64,000 nt of DNA from RUG12461 sp045657665. Lineage in GTDB: Bacteria > Bacillota > Clostridia > Lachnospirales > Lachnospiraceae. Below, in pieces: positions 26,567-34,888 of the stretch (position 1 is the first letter of the stretch; the number at the start of each line of letters is the position of its first letter). Location: assembly GCA_045657665.1 (NCBI GenBank), contig JAZOTN010000038.1, positions 186,001 through 250,000 of the forward strand, written 5' to 3'. The position numbers were made by a program, and so were the translations under genes. Under the pieces are notes generated by a model that was not told where the DNA came from, searched no databases, and worked only from the letters and a program-made list of their open reading frames with translations.

Positions 26567-27757
26567 ATGATTTGTCAAAAATGCGGAGCATTGATCGAAG
26601 AAGGAAGTGAATTTTGCGGGGAATGCGGAACTCCGGTAGCAGCGATGGATGATGCGCCGGTACAGGAAGTATCATCCGGCTTTTGCGGGGAGTGTGGGGC
26701 GCCGCTGAGACCAGGTGTCCGTTTCTGTAATAAGTGCGGCGCGAAGGTAGACTTTTCGCCAGAAGCGGCAGAGGAGCAGCCACAGGCGGATTTCAGGTTT
26801 ACCGGAACGACAGCGGAGCTGATGAAGCAGAAAGCAGCGGAAACGGCGAAAATCACGGTACAGCAGGCGGGAAAACAGTATGCCGCTCAGGCGGCTTCCG
26901 CGGCGGTAAATGCGGCGAAGGATTTTTTTACCGGAGATGCTTCGAATATGCCGGGTGAGATCGATGTCGGCACCTTTGGGGATTCAATCTCGAATATCAC
27001 CAATATGGCGCGGCAGGGAATGGGCTATGATAGATATATCGCCGGAGCAGCAAAGGGGACGCAGGGCGCGAACGGAAAAGGAAAGTTCCGTACCGCTCTG
27101 GCGCTTCTCTCCGCTATCCTGCTTGCCGTGTTCTGGATCGTGCAGCTCATCTGGATCCGGGACGGGGTAGATAATCCCTTCGCGAAGTTTACGGAATGGT
27201 TCACCTTCGCCCAGGGTGGCGTCGGGAGAGGCGCGCTTGGCTTTGTCGGTGGAATTATTGGAAAAGGAACGGTCGCAGCAGCTCTGGCCGGACTTGTCGG
27301 AGGCGGTTTCGGAAGCCTTATCACCGGCTTCAAGGGGGCCTTTAGCAGAAAGAATTTCCAGAAGAATACGCTTGGCTTTACACTGGTCGGGGCAGGAATC
27401 AGCCTGGCACTCTATCAGGCGTTTACCGGGGAAGGGACACTGGCTGGTGCCATGGCAGCGATTTCCGGAATGCTTGTTGCGGCAAGGTCACTTGGCGGCA
27501 GAGCCGGGATGATCTTTGGCGTGGTAAAGTCCCTGACTGCTAAGAAGATGGGAAATCAAAAGAAGCCGCAGAACGCATCGCTGACAGCAACGATTGGCGG
27601 AGTTACCATGGGATTCGCTCTGGCCGTGCCGGTGGCGGCAATCCCCTGGGAGTGGACGCACATCCTGCTAGGTGGCATTCTGATCGCTGCGGGTCTGGTT
27701 CTTGCGATTTTTTTCGGTAACAGTGGATCAGAAGCACGTATGGCAGGGGCGGTGTAA
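26567..27757 (+). CDS. Double zinc-ribbon multi-helix membrane protein
   Basis: A 396-residue protein. Two zinc ribbons lie at the N-terminus (CQKCG...CGECG at 3-24 and CGECG...CNKCG at about 43-64). An Ala/Lys helical linker with a possible amphipathic segment follows (about 80-130), then from about 170 a membrane part of some six to seven Gly/Ala-rich helices. It differs from the single-helix ribbon proteins around it. No family name comes to mind; it may organise or gate a membrane complex, but that is a guess. AAGGGAGG precedes the ATG. Confidence 0.72.
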   Translation: MICQKCGALIEEGSEFCGECGTPVAAMDDAPVQEVSSGFCGECGAPLRPGVRFCNKCGAKVDFSPEAAEEQPQADFRFTGTTAELMKQKAAETAKITVQQAGKQYAAQAASAAVNAAKDFFTGDASNMPGEIDVGTFGDSISNITNMARQGMGYDRYIAGAAKGTQGANGKGKFRTALALLSAILLAVFWIVQLIWIRDGVDNPFAKFTEWFTFAQGGVGRGALGFVGGIIGKGTVAAALAGLVGGGFGSLITGFKGAFSRKNFQKNTLGFTLVGAGISLALYQAFTGEGTLAGAMAAISGMLVAARSLGGRAGMIFGVVKSLTAKKMGNQKKPQNASLTATIGGVTMGFALAVPVAAIPWEWTHILLGGILIAAGLVLAIFFGNSGSEARMAGAV

Positions 27758-27807
27758 AGACACTTGTCGGTTCCTTGACAACTTCATATCGGAAAAGCGC
27801 GAAATCA

Positions 27808-27836
27808 TTGATGTTGCGGCTGTTTTGTGATATCAT
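27808..27836 (+). promoter_or_regulatory. Promoter of vapBC-like module
   Basis: TTGATG at 27808-27813 and TATCAT at 27831-27836, 17 bases apart, 54 bases ahead of the antitoxin start. Confidence 0.6.
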
Positions 27837-27889
27837 GAAAATGGCAATATAAAAAAATGATGAAGAAGATATGAGCAGGAGGACGGTAT

Positions 27890-28102
27890 ATGTTGACTGC
27901 AATACAGGGAGTTATTCAGAATAATGCGATTCTCGTTCATGATGATGTTCGACCTTATGACGGAAGAATGGTAACAGTTATTATAAACGATGAATTGAAA
28001 CAGACTTCTTCTCAGGATAAAAGCAAATTCTTTGAGGCTGTCGGCAAGATTGATATCGATCAAAACGCGGTAGACGATCTGCGTTCGGCTTCCATGATAT
28101 AG
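27890..28102 (+). CDS. VapB-like antitoxin
   Basis: A 70-residue protein directly ahead of a PIN-domain toxin. The first half (AIQGVIQNNAILVHDDVRPY, then DGRMVTVII) has the short beta pattern of antitoxins that bind DNA as dimers. The second half, ending VDDLRSASMI, is the usual toxin-binding tail. GGAGG precedes the ATG and the gap to the toxin is 7 bases. Called by context and size. Confidence 0.8.
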   Translation: MLTAIQGVIQNNAILVHDDVRPYDGRMVTVIINDELKQTSSQDKSKFFEAVGKIDIDQNAVDDLRSASMI

Positions 28103-28109
28103 GTGCGAC

Positions 28110-28487
28110 ATGATTCTGGTTGATACAAACATAATCATAGATTATTGGAAAAAACCGGATGAACGTTTGACTGAAATATTTCAAACGGAGGATATTGCGA
28201 TCTGTGGCGTGGTTCAAGCCGAATTATTGCATGGGGCTCGATCAGAAAATGATATAAAACGGATTCTTGAAGCAATATCAGGTTTTGAAAATCTTCCGTT
28301 TTTTGAAAATTGGAGTTCCCTTGGCACAATGCTTTACAAACTTAGATCATCCGGACTGACCTTGCCTTTTACAGATGCACTAATTGCTCAGACGGCAATT
28401 AATCATCACGTAAGTATACTTACAAAAGACAACCATTTTGGGTTGATAAAAACAGTTATCCCGGAGCTTGAACTATACTCCATCTGA
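28110..28487 (+). CDS. VapC-like PIN-domain ribonuclease toxin
   Basis: A 125-residue PIN protein. The acidic metal-binding residues are in place: Asp5 (LVDTNI), Glu38 (QAELLHG), Asp89 (FTDALIA) and Asp107 (TKDNHF). VapC toxins cut tRNA or rRNA and are held in check by the partner antitoxin upstream. The module is intact with its own promoter and terminator and has a lower GC than the flanking genes, consistent with horizontal gain. Confidence 0.92.
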   Translation: MILVDTNIIIDYWKKPDERLTEIFQTEDIAICGVVQAELLHGARSENDIKRILEAISGFENLPFFENWSSLGTMLYKLRSSGLTLPFTDALIAQTAINHHVSILTKDNHFGLIKTVIPELELYSI

Positions 28488-28526
28488 TATGAGAATTTCA
28501 AACGGATAACAATTTAGTGGAATCTA

Positions 28527-28559
28527 AGCGCTTTCCGATATGGAGGGCGCTATTTTTTT
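28527..28559 (+). terminator. Rho-independent terminator of vapBC
   Basis: AGCGCTTTCC at 28527-28536 pairs with GGAGGGCGCT at 28542-28551 (10 bp, two G-T pairs, 5-base loop), then a seven-T run. Confidence 0.88.
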
Positions 28560-28591
28560 GGTTTAGCGTTATTTCGAATCACATCGGAGGT

Positions 28592-28718
28592 TTTATGAAA
28601 TGGATTCATTGAAAAAAACTAATCGGGAAACGGAAGTTTGCAGTTACTGCCGCGGTGGCGGTGATGGCGGAGGTCCTCGACGCACTGAACTGACCGTATT
28701 TTGCCGGAGGGAGTCACC
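28592..28718 (+). other. Intergenic stretch with remains of a reading frame
   Basis: After a good GGAGG site and an ATG, a frame is cut by TGA after five codons but would continue as KKLIGKRKFAVTAAVAVMA, a signal-peptide-like text, to a stop at 28691. It may be the disabled start of the next gene. I see no promoter here. Confidence 0.3.
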
Positions 28719-29057
28719 GTGGAGAAAGAACCGGTTTTCGGATGTTTTTTATTGATCGTTGCGGCAGGTTTTCTCATCGCAGGGCTTTTATTCATTGTCT
28801 TTCGGGATATATCTATGATGCCCTGGTCGCTGCGGCCGACGATCAAACGCATGTCGATCGAAGAGGGGAAAGCCTATATCCGGCGCCTCGGACAGTTTAT
28901 CGCTCTCCTTTCCATCGCGCCGGGGGTGGGCGGGCTTCTTGCACTCATCTTCCCGATGCCGGTCGCTCTTATTGTGATGCTTGCCCTCTTTATCGCATTG
29001 CCGATCCTAGGGAAGAAAGCGATCTATAAAGAAGCACCAAACGATAAGGAAGAATAA
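28719..29057 (+). CDS. Small two-to-three-helix membrane protein
   Basis: A 112-residue protein with hydrophobic segments at about 8-28, 52-75 and 78-95 and a charged loop (RPTIKRMSIEEGKAYIRR) between the first two. I recognise no family. GGAGGG at 28706-28711 lies 7 bases before GTG 28719; the in-frame TTG at 28701 has no such site. A lipoprotein gene follows after 17 bases with a strong ribosome binding site. Confidence 0.6.
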   Translation: MEKEPVFGCFLLIVAAGFLIAGLLFIVFRDISMMPWSLRPTIKRMSIEEGKAYIRRLGQFIALLSIAPGVGGLLALIFPMPVALIVMLALFIALPILGKKAIYKEAPNDKEE

Positions 29058-29074
29058 AGGAGGTGTCAAACCCT

Positions 29075-29998
29075 ATGAAAAAGAAACTGATCGCGATATT
29101 GCTAATGACGGTTCTGGGAGCATTTATGCTCACGGGTTGCGCATCAAAGGGGATATCAACAGGATCCGATACCGGGAAAGAGGATCGGGAGGATGATCTT
29201 GCTTCTCTCCGTGATCTTTCCTGGGAAGGCACGGAGCTGACGATCATGCTTGGGGAAAACAAGGGTACCGGGTGTGAATGGGAAACAGAGCCGCAGGACG
29301 ATCGGATCGTCGATTACTCTGTCAACCGGAGTTTCAAACTTTCGGATAAAGGAATGTTGAAGGGAGAATCTTATGGCACGCTCTCGGCCGGTTTTGAAGG
29401 GGTAGGAGAGGGAACCGCTGAGATTATCTGCTGGACTCCGGTGGACTGGGACGGAAAGGGCGAAGGCTATACCTGGATTGTAACGGTTACCGTAAATGCC
29501 GACGGAACCATCGAATCTGCGGAAGGAAAAGACGGAGAGGTTTCGGATCGGGCGGATTATAATGGAGCGAGGTATGCTGCCCAAGAAGCCGAAACAGGCA
29601 GTAACGAAACGGATGATGCCGGTGAGGAACCTTATCTCGGACAGAGCGACTATGTGCCGAGGGATGACGGTGTTCGTTATTACGGTGTCGGCGTGATGGG
29701 GAACGGTGTCTGCGTCACGGATGAGGCTGTTCAGACCTGGTGGCTTGAGCTTTATGATGACGGCACGGGGTTTCTCTACAACGGCGAGGACAGCCATGGG
29801 GTAGTCTCTTCCTGGGAGGAGGAGGGAGATGCCTTTAAAATGACTGCGGGAATCGCGAATATCGAAGGAACAGATCAACAGGGCATTCTGACGCTGGATT
29901 TTGACGGATATTACATCGTGTATGCTTTGGAAGACGCTGATCTTTCCGCTCTTACGATGATGACTCTGGAAGAATACAAAGCGCAGTACGGGGAATAA
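29075..29998 (+). CDS. Lipoprotein with chagasin-like domain
   Basis: A 307-residue lipoprotein with a lipobox (FMLTGC, Cys near residue 22). Residues about 50-150 resemble the chagasin/I42 cysteine-protease-inhibitor fold: TGCEWE matches the NPTTG-type loop, and GTAEIICWTPVDW with TWIVTVTV matches the closing strands. The second part (about 195-307) is a small beta domain with WWLELYDDGTGFLYNG, a form common in clostridial lipoproteins. The first might inhibit secreted Cys proteases; the transglutaminase-like Cys protein encoded next door makes that interesting but unproven. AAAGGAGGTG lies ahead of the ATG. Confidence 0.7.
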   Translation: MKKKLIAILLMTVLGAFMLTGCASKGISTGSDTGKEDREDDLASLRDLSWEGTELTIMLGENKGTGCEWETEPQDDRIVDYSVNRSFKLSDKGMLKGESYGTLSAGFEGVGEGTAEIICWTPVDWDGKGEGYTWIVTVTVNADGTIESAEGKDGEVSDRADYNGARYAAQEAETGSNETDDAGEEPYLGQSDYVPRDDGVRYYGVGVMGNGVCVTDEAVQTWWLELYDDGTGFLYNGEDSHGVVSSWEEEGDAFKMTAGIANIEGTDQQGILTLDFDGYYIVYALEDADLSALTMMTLEEYKAQYGE

Positions 29999-30005
29999 GC
30001 AGAGT

Positions 30006-30158
30006 ATGGAAACACGAAGAGGAATCTGGTATCATATAGGAGGATGGGATATTATCACGAAGCCGTTGACATTGACTTACCAGAATGAAAAACGGATTAC
30101 GATCCTGAACTCCGGGAAGGTGAAAAAACAGATGAAACAGAAGGGAGCAAATTCATGA
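30006..30158 (+). CDS. Possible 50-residue basic small protein
   Basis: A frame from ATG 30006 to TGA 30158 codes for a short basic peptide (starts METRRGIWYHIGG, ends KQKGANS). Its stop overlaps the next gene's ATG in an ATGA, as coupled genes do. There is no strong ribosome binding site, and it may be chance or a leader peptide. Confidence 0.3.
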   Translation: METRRGIWYHIGGWDIITKPLTLTYQNEKRITILNSGKVKKQMKQKGANS

Positions 30159-32203
30159 GTAAGTTTTGCGGAGAATGCGGAGCGGAGATGTCTGATGAGA
30201 AAACCTTTTGCACCAACTGTGGGGCACCACTGAACATGGAACAGCAGGCACCAATGCAGCCTGGCCCGCAATCGCAGGCTCCGGTACCCCCACCGGTACC
30301 GCAGGCTGCGCAGCAGGTTCCGCTCGAGCAGACGCCAAAGCAGAAGAAATCGCCTTTGCTCTGGGTGATCCTTGGGGTTATAGCGGCAGCTGTTGTCGTC
30401 ATCGTTCTGATTATTGTGATGTCGACCAGAAATCAGGCGGACAGGAATCCCGCTGCAGAGGTCGTTACAGAGGAAAGCGAAGAAACGGAATCAAGCGGCA
30501 GCAGTGCAGATTCTGACAGCATAGATGATCTTCTGAATGTTCTCGGAGAATGCTCTGATTATATGCAGGAGGATCATTTGGTGACCGATGCGGCAGAAGC
30601 TCAGGAAAGCGTCAAACAGGTGGAGGAATTCCGGGAACAGTTTCATGAGATTGAGGATCTTCCGGCCGGTCTCAAAAGCGCGACGGAACAGTATTTTGCT
30701 CTCGTAAGCAGCATCTATTCGGACTGGGCGGATATTATGACCTATATGGATGGAATCGACAGCGCCATGGTGTATCTCGACGACTTCTCAGTCGCGATGA
30801 ATGCGGATTCGGCGGAGGAAATGTATACCGGGATGGATACGGCACTGACCTCGATGATGGAAGCTTTTGATGAGGTTTCATGTCCTGCAAGTCTTCAGGA
30901 ATCCTTCGGGAAAATGAAGAGCGTGTTTGAAAAAATGAACGATGTCACTTACCGTCTTGCGATCGGGATCGAATGGAACGATGTCTTAAGGCAGAAGTCC
31001 GCAGGTTTTGCCATATCGCATCTCATGGCAGATGTGACCAACAGCATTGATGAGTTTACGGACATCACGAAAGAGGCGATGAACTTTATGGTGGAGCAGT
31101 CCGCTGCTGCGGGCAGTATCTGCGGTCAGATCGAGAACGCGGCAAAAGATGAGAATACGGACTGGGATACATTTGCGATCGGAGATGGAACCGCTGGGAA
31201 TATGTATTTTGCTTATAAAGCCATTGATACGGTCTATCCGACACTTTACAATTCCTACGACCAGTTCCTGGTTTTAAAGGCAGGTTGTGTCGGTGGGGAA
31301 AAGGATGTGATCGTGGAGGTGGAGATTCCGGAGTTTTCCCAGACCTATTCCAACAGCTATCATATCGGGAATGCGTTGGAAGCCATTTATATCAAACCGG
31401 CGGCACTCGGAGATGCGGACGTCAGCAAGCCACGCGAAGCACAGATGAATGTGAAGATCACGGAGAGGGACGGAACTGTACTGGATTCCAAGACCTTCCC
31501 CGTAAAGCTGGAGAGTAAAAACGTGATGGCGTGGTACAGCGACGAGTTCGGTGTTTCCACGCAGGACAACATCCTGTGTTTCCTGGAACCGGAATCGGAG
31601 GAGATTGCGGATTTAAAGCGCGCAGCGGTGGAAGTGGTGAGCATGCTTACGGAGGGACAAGTGGAGAGCATTGCCGGGTATCAGGACGTGTATGGAGCAA
31701 TGGAACAGGATCTGTCGCCGGCGATCAACACCTACCTTCAGGCAGCAGCGATCATGAACGCCTTGTCGGAATGGCCGGTGCGCTATGTGAATGACAGCTA
31801 CACGCCTGAGAACGGACAGCATATCCTTCTTCCGTCAGAGGTATTGGAGCAGAATGCCGGACTTTGCATAGAGACTTCGCTTGTTGTAGCAAGCGCTCTC
31901 CAGAGCGCAGGGTTCCATACCTACATTGTCATGCCTTCGGGACACGCACAGGTGGCGGTGGAGCTCTGGGAGGATACGGGAGAGTATTTCCTGATCGAGA
32001 CGACGGATCTGCCGAATTCGCTTTCAGATATAGCGGATTATGGCAATTATCAGTTCTTTGACGGGGAATTCGATGAAAACGCGACTTACCCGGTGATGTA
32101 TCTTACACAGGAGACCTGGGCGGAAGTGATCAGTACGGATCCGGAGTACTATGTCATTGACTGCGCGGATCTCGAACTTTTCGGATATACACCGTTTCAA
32201 TGA
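30155..32203 (+). CDS. Zinc-ribbon membrane protein with transglutaminase-like domain
   Basis: A 682-residue protein. It has a zinc ribbon (CGECG...CTNCG, about 4-25), a Pro/Gln linker, a membrane helix (about 67-90), an acidic Ser-rich segment and a long helical region (about 120-330). A beta domain follows (about 370-470), and the C-terminal region from about 520 fits a transglutaminase-like Cys-His-Asp fold with Cys571 (NAGLCIETS), His597 (PSGHAQVAVE) and Asp618 (IETTDLP). Expected topology: ribbon inside, catalytic domain outside. Such domains act as proteases, cross-linkers or amidases; the substrate is unknown. GGGAG precedes the ATG. Confidence 0.78.
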   Translation: MSKFCGECGAEMSDEKTFCTNCGAPLNMEQQAPMQPGPQSQAPVPPPVPQAAQQVPLEQTPKQKKSPLLWVILGVIAAAVVVIVLIIVMSTRNQADRNPAAEVVTEESEETESSGSSADSDSIDDLLNVLGECSDYMQEDHLVTDAAEAQESVKQVEEFREQFHEIEDLPAGLKSATEQYFALVSSIYSDWADIMTYMDGIDSAMVYLDDFSVAMNADSAEEMYTGMDTALTSMMEAFDEVSCPASLQESFGKMKSVFEKMNDVTYRLAIGIEWNDVLRQKSAGFAISHLMADVTNSIDEFTDITKEAMNFMVEQSAAAGSICGQIENAAKDENTDWDTFAIGDGTAGNMYFAYKAIDTVYPTLYNSYDQFLVLKAGCVGGEKDVIVEVEIPEFSQTYSNSYHIGNALEAIYIKPAALGDADVSKPREAQMNVKITERDGTVLDSKTFPVKLESKNVMAWYSDEFGVSTQDNILCFLEPESEEIADLKRAAVEVVSMLTEGQVESIAGYQDVYGAMEQDLSPAINTYLQAAAIMNALSEWPVRYVNDSYTPENGQHILLPSEVLEQNAGLCIETSLVVASALQSAGFHTYIVMPSGHAQVAVELWEDTGEYFLIETTDLPNSLSDIADYGNYQFFDGEFDENATYPVMYLTQETWAEVISTDPEYYVIDCADLELFGYTPFQ

Positions 32204-32205
32204 GT

Positions 32206-32221
32206 TTTCTTTTCTTTAAAG
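32206..32221. repeat. AT-rich palindrome between 30155 and 32267 genes
   Basis: The 63-base gap holds the palindrome TTTTCTTTAAAGAAAA and a TATGATAAAAT stretch that could serve as a -10 region for the next gene. Exact placement may be off by a few bases. Confidence 0.4.
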
Positions 32222-32266
32222 AAAAAATATGATAAAATATCAGCAATTCATTCGAAGGAGACCACT

Positions 32267-33169
32267 ATGAATCAGAAAAGAAACGGCTTCCCGATCATTC
32301 CGTTGCTGATTGCAATCACCGCGGTACTTCTTGCCGCGGTGATTGTTCTTGCAGTCATGCTTACGAGAGAAAAGAATGATCTGAAAAAAGCAAATAAATA
32401 CATTACGGAGATCGAGTCGGAACTGAAGGAACAGAAAGAAAGATACGCGGAGCTGGAGGAGGAATCGCGAAGGCCTGAGATCAGGACGGAAGAAGCGCCG
32501 GAGATCGAAACCGAAACGGAAACAGAAGGCACCGAGTCTGTCACGGAGGAGACCGAAACTGAGACGGAGACAGAAACGGAAACCGAAGAAGAAAAGAAGG
32601 AGAAAACCGCCGAGGAGCTTGGAGCGGAGACCACGATCATCGGAGACTCCATCACCTGGATGACGGAGGATATGCTAAAGAACGCACTTCCAGGAGTAGA
32701 TATTCACTGTTATGGAGGGAAACAATTCACTTACAATAATCCGGAGAACCCGGGCGGACTGGAGATGATCAAAACGCTTTCGGATTCCGGAAAGCTCCGT
32801 GATACCGTGGTGTTTGCCCTTGGAACCAATAACCGGGATTCGGTCTCGACGCCGCCCGTGGACGCAGTCATGCTTGAAACGCTTCACCAGATCACGGGGG
32901 ATGATCGAAAGGTGTTCCTGGTAACAAACTATGACCTCCTGAATCCGGGAACCTATGACCGCAATAATTCCGCGCTTCGGACAGCGGCTCAGAAATACGG
33001 CTGGAACGTGATCGACTGGGCAGGGATTGTATCCGGCAGCGGAAATCCGGCACAGATTATCGCAAATGAAGGGGATGCTGCAGTCGGGAATATGCAGGTT
33101 CATCCCACGGAAGAAGGGAAAAAACTCTGGGTGGATTCTATCGTGTCGGCATTGAAGAAGGCTGACTAA
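32267..33169 (+). CDS. SGNH-hydrolase-like protein with Glu-Thr stalk
   Basis: A 300-residue protein. It has a membrane helix (about 9-32), a short coiled coil (about 35-68), a Glu-Thr stalk (about 80-109) and an SGNH-like domain with TIIGDSITWM (Ser near 128), GTNNRD and VIDWAG, ending QVHPTEEGKKLW with the catalytic His. It matches the 9216 gene along the whole hydrolase domain, but here a stalk lifts the domain from the membrane. Probable role in acyl modification of envelope glycan, by family. GGAG precedes the ATG. It lies 14 bases before prmA. Confidence 0.78.
   Translation: MNQKRNGFPIIPLLIAITAVLLAAVIVLAVMLTREKNDLKKANKYITEIESELKEQKERYAELEEESRRPEIRTEEAPEIETETETEGTESVTEETETETETETETEEEKKEKTAEELGAETTIIGDSITWMTEDMLKNALPGVDIHCYGGKQFTYNNPENPGGLEMIKTLSDSGKLRDTVVFALGTNNRDSVSTPPVDAVMLETLHQITGDDRKVFLVTNYDLLNPGTYDRNNSALRTAAQKYGWNVIDWAGIVSGSGNPAQIIANEGDAAVGNMQVHPTEEGKKLWVDSIVSALKKAD
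32507..32593 (+). repeat. Hexamer repeat tract (Glu-Thr stalk)
   Basis: Two Glu-Thr tracts broken by a short insert, the third occurrence of this coding repeat in the region. Confidence 0.75.
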
Positions 33170-33183
33170 ACGGAGGTGGGGAC

Positions 33184-34140
33184 TTGAAGTATATCCGATT
33201 TTCGATTCTGACGACAACAGAGGCGGAGGATTTTATCAGCGCGATGCTCCATGATCTTGGGGCGGAGGGGGTAGAGATCGAGAACAACGTACCGCTTACA
33301 AAGGAAGAACTCGCAGGGATGTTTGTGGATTTTCCTCCGGAGCTTTCTCCGGATGACGGCAGCAGCCGTGTGAGTTTTTATGCGCCGGAGGATACGGATA
33401 AAGAGGAAATGCTCCGGGCTCTTTATGACGGGATCGAGGAACAGCGCCAGTTTGTGAATGTGGGACCTGGTACGGTCACGGTCTCGGAGACCGAGGATAA
33501 AGACTGGCTGAATAACTGGAAGCAGTACTTTCATTCGTTTTCCATCGGGGACATCTTTATCAAGCCGACCTGGGAAGAACTGCCGGAGGAGGCAAAAGGA
33601 AAAACGCTGATCGAGATCGATCCCGGGATTTCCTTTGGTACCGGAAAGCATGAGACAACGCAGCTTTGCATTCAGGCGCTTTCAAAGTATCTGAAACAGG
33701 GTGATACGGTACTGGATGTCGGGTGCGGAAGCGGGATTCTTTCCATTGCGGCTCTAAAGCTCGGAGCCGGACACGTTGTGGGGACGGATATTGACGAGGC
33801 CTGTATGACGTCTACCTCGGAAAATCTGGCGGTCAATCATCTTTCGGAGGAGAAAAGCGAATTTTACTGCGGGAATCTGATCGATGATGAGGCGCTTGTT
33901 TCAAAGATTGGAAATAACCGCTTTGACATTGTATGTGCGAATATCCTCGCGGATGTGATCATTCCGCTTTCGCCTGTCATTATGCCGCTGCTGAAGGAAG
34001 ACGGCGTCTTTATCACCAGCGGGATCATTGATTTCAAGGGACAGGAAGTAAAGAAGGCATTGATGGAATCGGGTTTTACGATCCTGGATACCAGATATCA
34101 GGGTGAGTGGGTCTCGGTGATTGCAAAGAAGGGGCAGTGA
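33184..34140 (+). CDS. prmA: Ribosomal protein L11 methyltransferase
   Basis: Methylates ribosomal protein L11 with S-adenosylmethionine. At 318 residues it has an N-terminal substrate-recognition domain (YIRFSILTTTEAEDFI) and a Rossmann methyltransferase domain with GTGKHETTQLC, motif I LDVGCGSGILSIAA and VCANILADVI, all typical of PrmA. TTG start 33184 follows GGAGGTGG. In many Firmicutes prmA follows dnaJ and precedes rsmE; the second link is kept here (stop and start overlap), the first is not. Confidence 0.96.
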   Translation: MKYIRFSILTTTEAEDFISAMLHDLGAEGVEIENNVPLTKEELAGMFVDFPPELSPDDGSSRVSFYAPEDTDKEEMLRALYDGIEEQRQFVNVGPGTVTVSETEDKDWLNNWKQYFHSFSIGDIFIKPTWEELPEEAKGKTLIEIDPGISFGTGKHETTQLCIQALSKYLKQGDTVLDVGCGSGILSIAALKLGAGHVVGTDIDEACMTSTSENLAVNHLSEEKSEFYCGNLIDDEALVSKIGNNRFDIVCANILADVIIPLSPVIMPLLKEDGVFITSGIIDFKGQEVKKALMESGFTILDTRYQGEWVSVIAKKGQ

Positions 34141-34883
34141 TGTACCAGTTCTTTGTGACAGAGGATCAGATCGGAAAAGAATATGTGACGATCACGGGGA
34201 GTGACGCCCACCATATCCGTGATGTGGTGCGTCTTCGCGAAGGCGAAGAGATCCGTGTCAGCACTGGGTCCGGCGAGAACTATCTCTGCGTCATCTCCGA
34301 GATCGGCGCGGAATTTGTGCAGGCAGATATTGTGTCGGAGACGCTGAGTACGGAACTGCCGTCAGAGATTGTGCTGTATCAGGCGCTTCCGAAAGGCGAC
34401 CGGATGGAGACCGTGATTGAGAAAGCCGTGGAGCTCGGAGTTGCCTCGATCGTTCCGGTGGCGATGAAGTACTGTGTCGTGAGGTTGGATCAAAAGAAAG
34501 CGGAAGCGAAGGTGCATCGGTGGCAGGGGATTGCGGAAAGCGCGGCAAAGCAGAGCAAGAGGAGCAGGGTGCCCCGGGTAAGACCGGCGCTTTCTTTTTC
34601 GGAAGCACTCTCCGATGCGAAAGGGTGCGACCGGATCCTTCTCCCCTATGAGAATGAAAACGGAATGAAAGGGACGGAGGAAGTCTTAAAAAGTATCCGG
34701 CCCGGACAGCGGATCGCGGTCTTTATCGGCCCGGAAGGTGGATTTGCCCCGGAGGAGCTTTCGCTATCTGACGGAATCGCGGAACGCCTTTCCCTCGGCA
34801 GGCGGATCCTTCGTACCGACACCGCTGCGATCACAACACTGTCATTGATCATGATCTCATTGGAAACTTGTGGGAGAGATTGA
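34140..34883 (+). CDS. rsmE: 16S rRNA (uridine-1498-N3)-methyltransferase
   Basis: Methylates U1498 of 16S rRNA. At 247 residues it has an N-terminal PUA-like domain and a C-terminal SPOUT domain with the trefoil-knot segment AVFIGPEGGFAPEE and the LGRRILRTDTAA motif. The start is ATG 34140, overlapping the prmA stop (TGATG); an ATG-like start at 34107 lies inside prmA. Its end is close to the following desulfurase, so the genes are co-transcribed. Confidence 0.95.
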   Translation: MYQFFVTEDQIGKEYVTITGSDAHHIRDVVRLREGEEIRVSTGSGENYLCVISEIGAEFVQADIVSETLSTELPSEIVLYQALPKGDRMETVIEKAVELGVASIVPVAMKYCVVRLDQKKAEAKVHRWQGIAESAAKQSKRSRVPRVRPALSFSEALSDAKGCDRILLPYENENGMKGTEEVLKSIRPGQRIAVFIGPEGGFAPEELSLSDGIAERLSLGRRILRTDTAAITTLSLIMISLETCGRD

Positions 34884-34888
34884 AATTC

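Noticed and set aside
8210..33180. Prophage or integrative element
   Set aside because: No integrase, transposase, phage structural gene, relaxase or flanking att-like repeat was found; the region is called accessory by content only.
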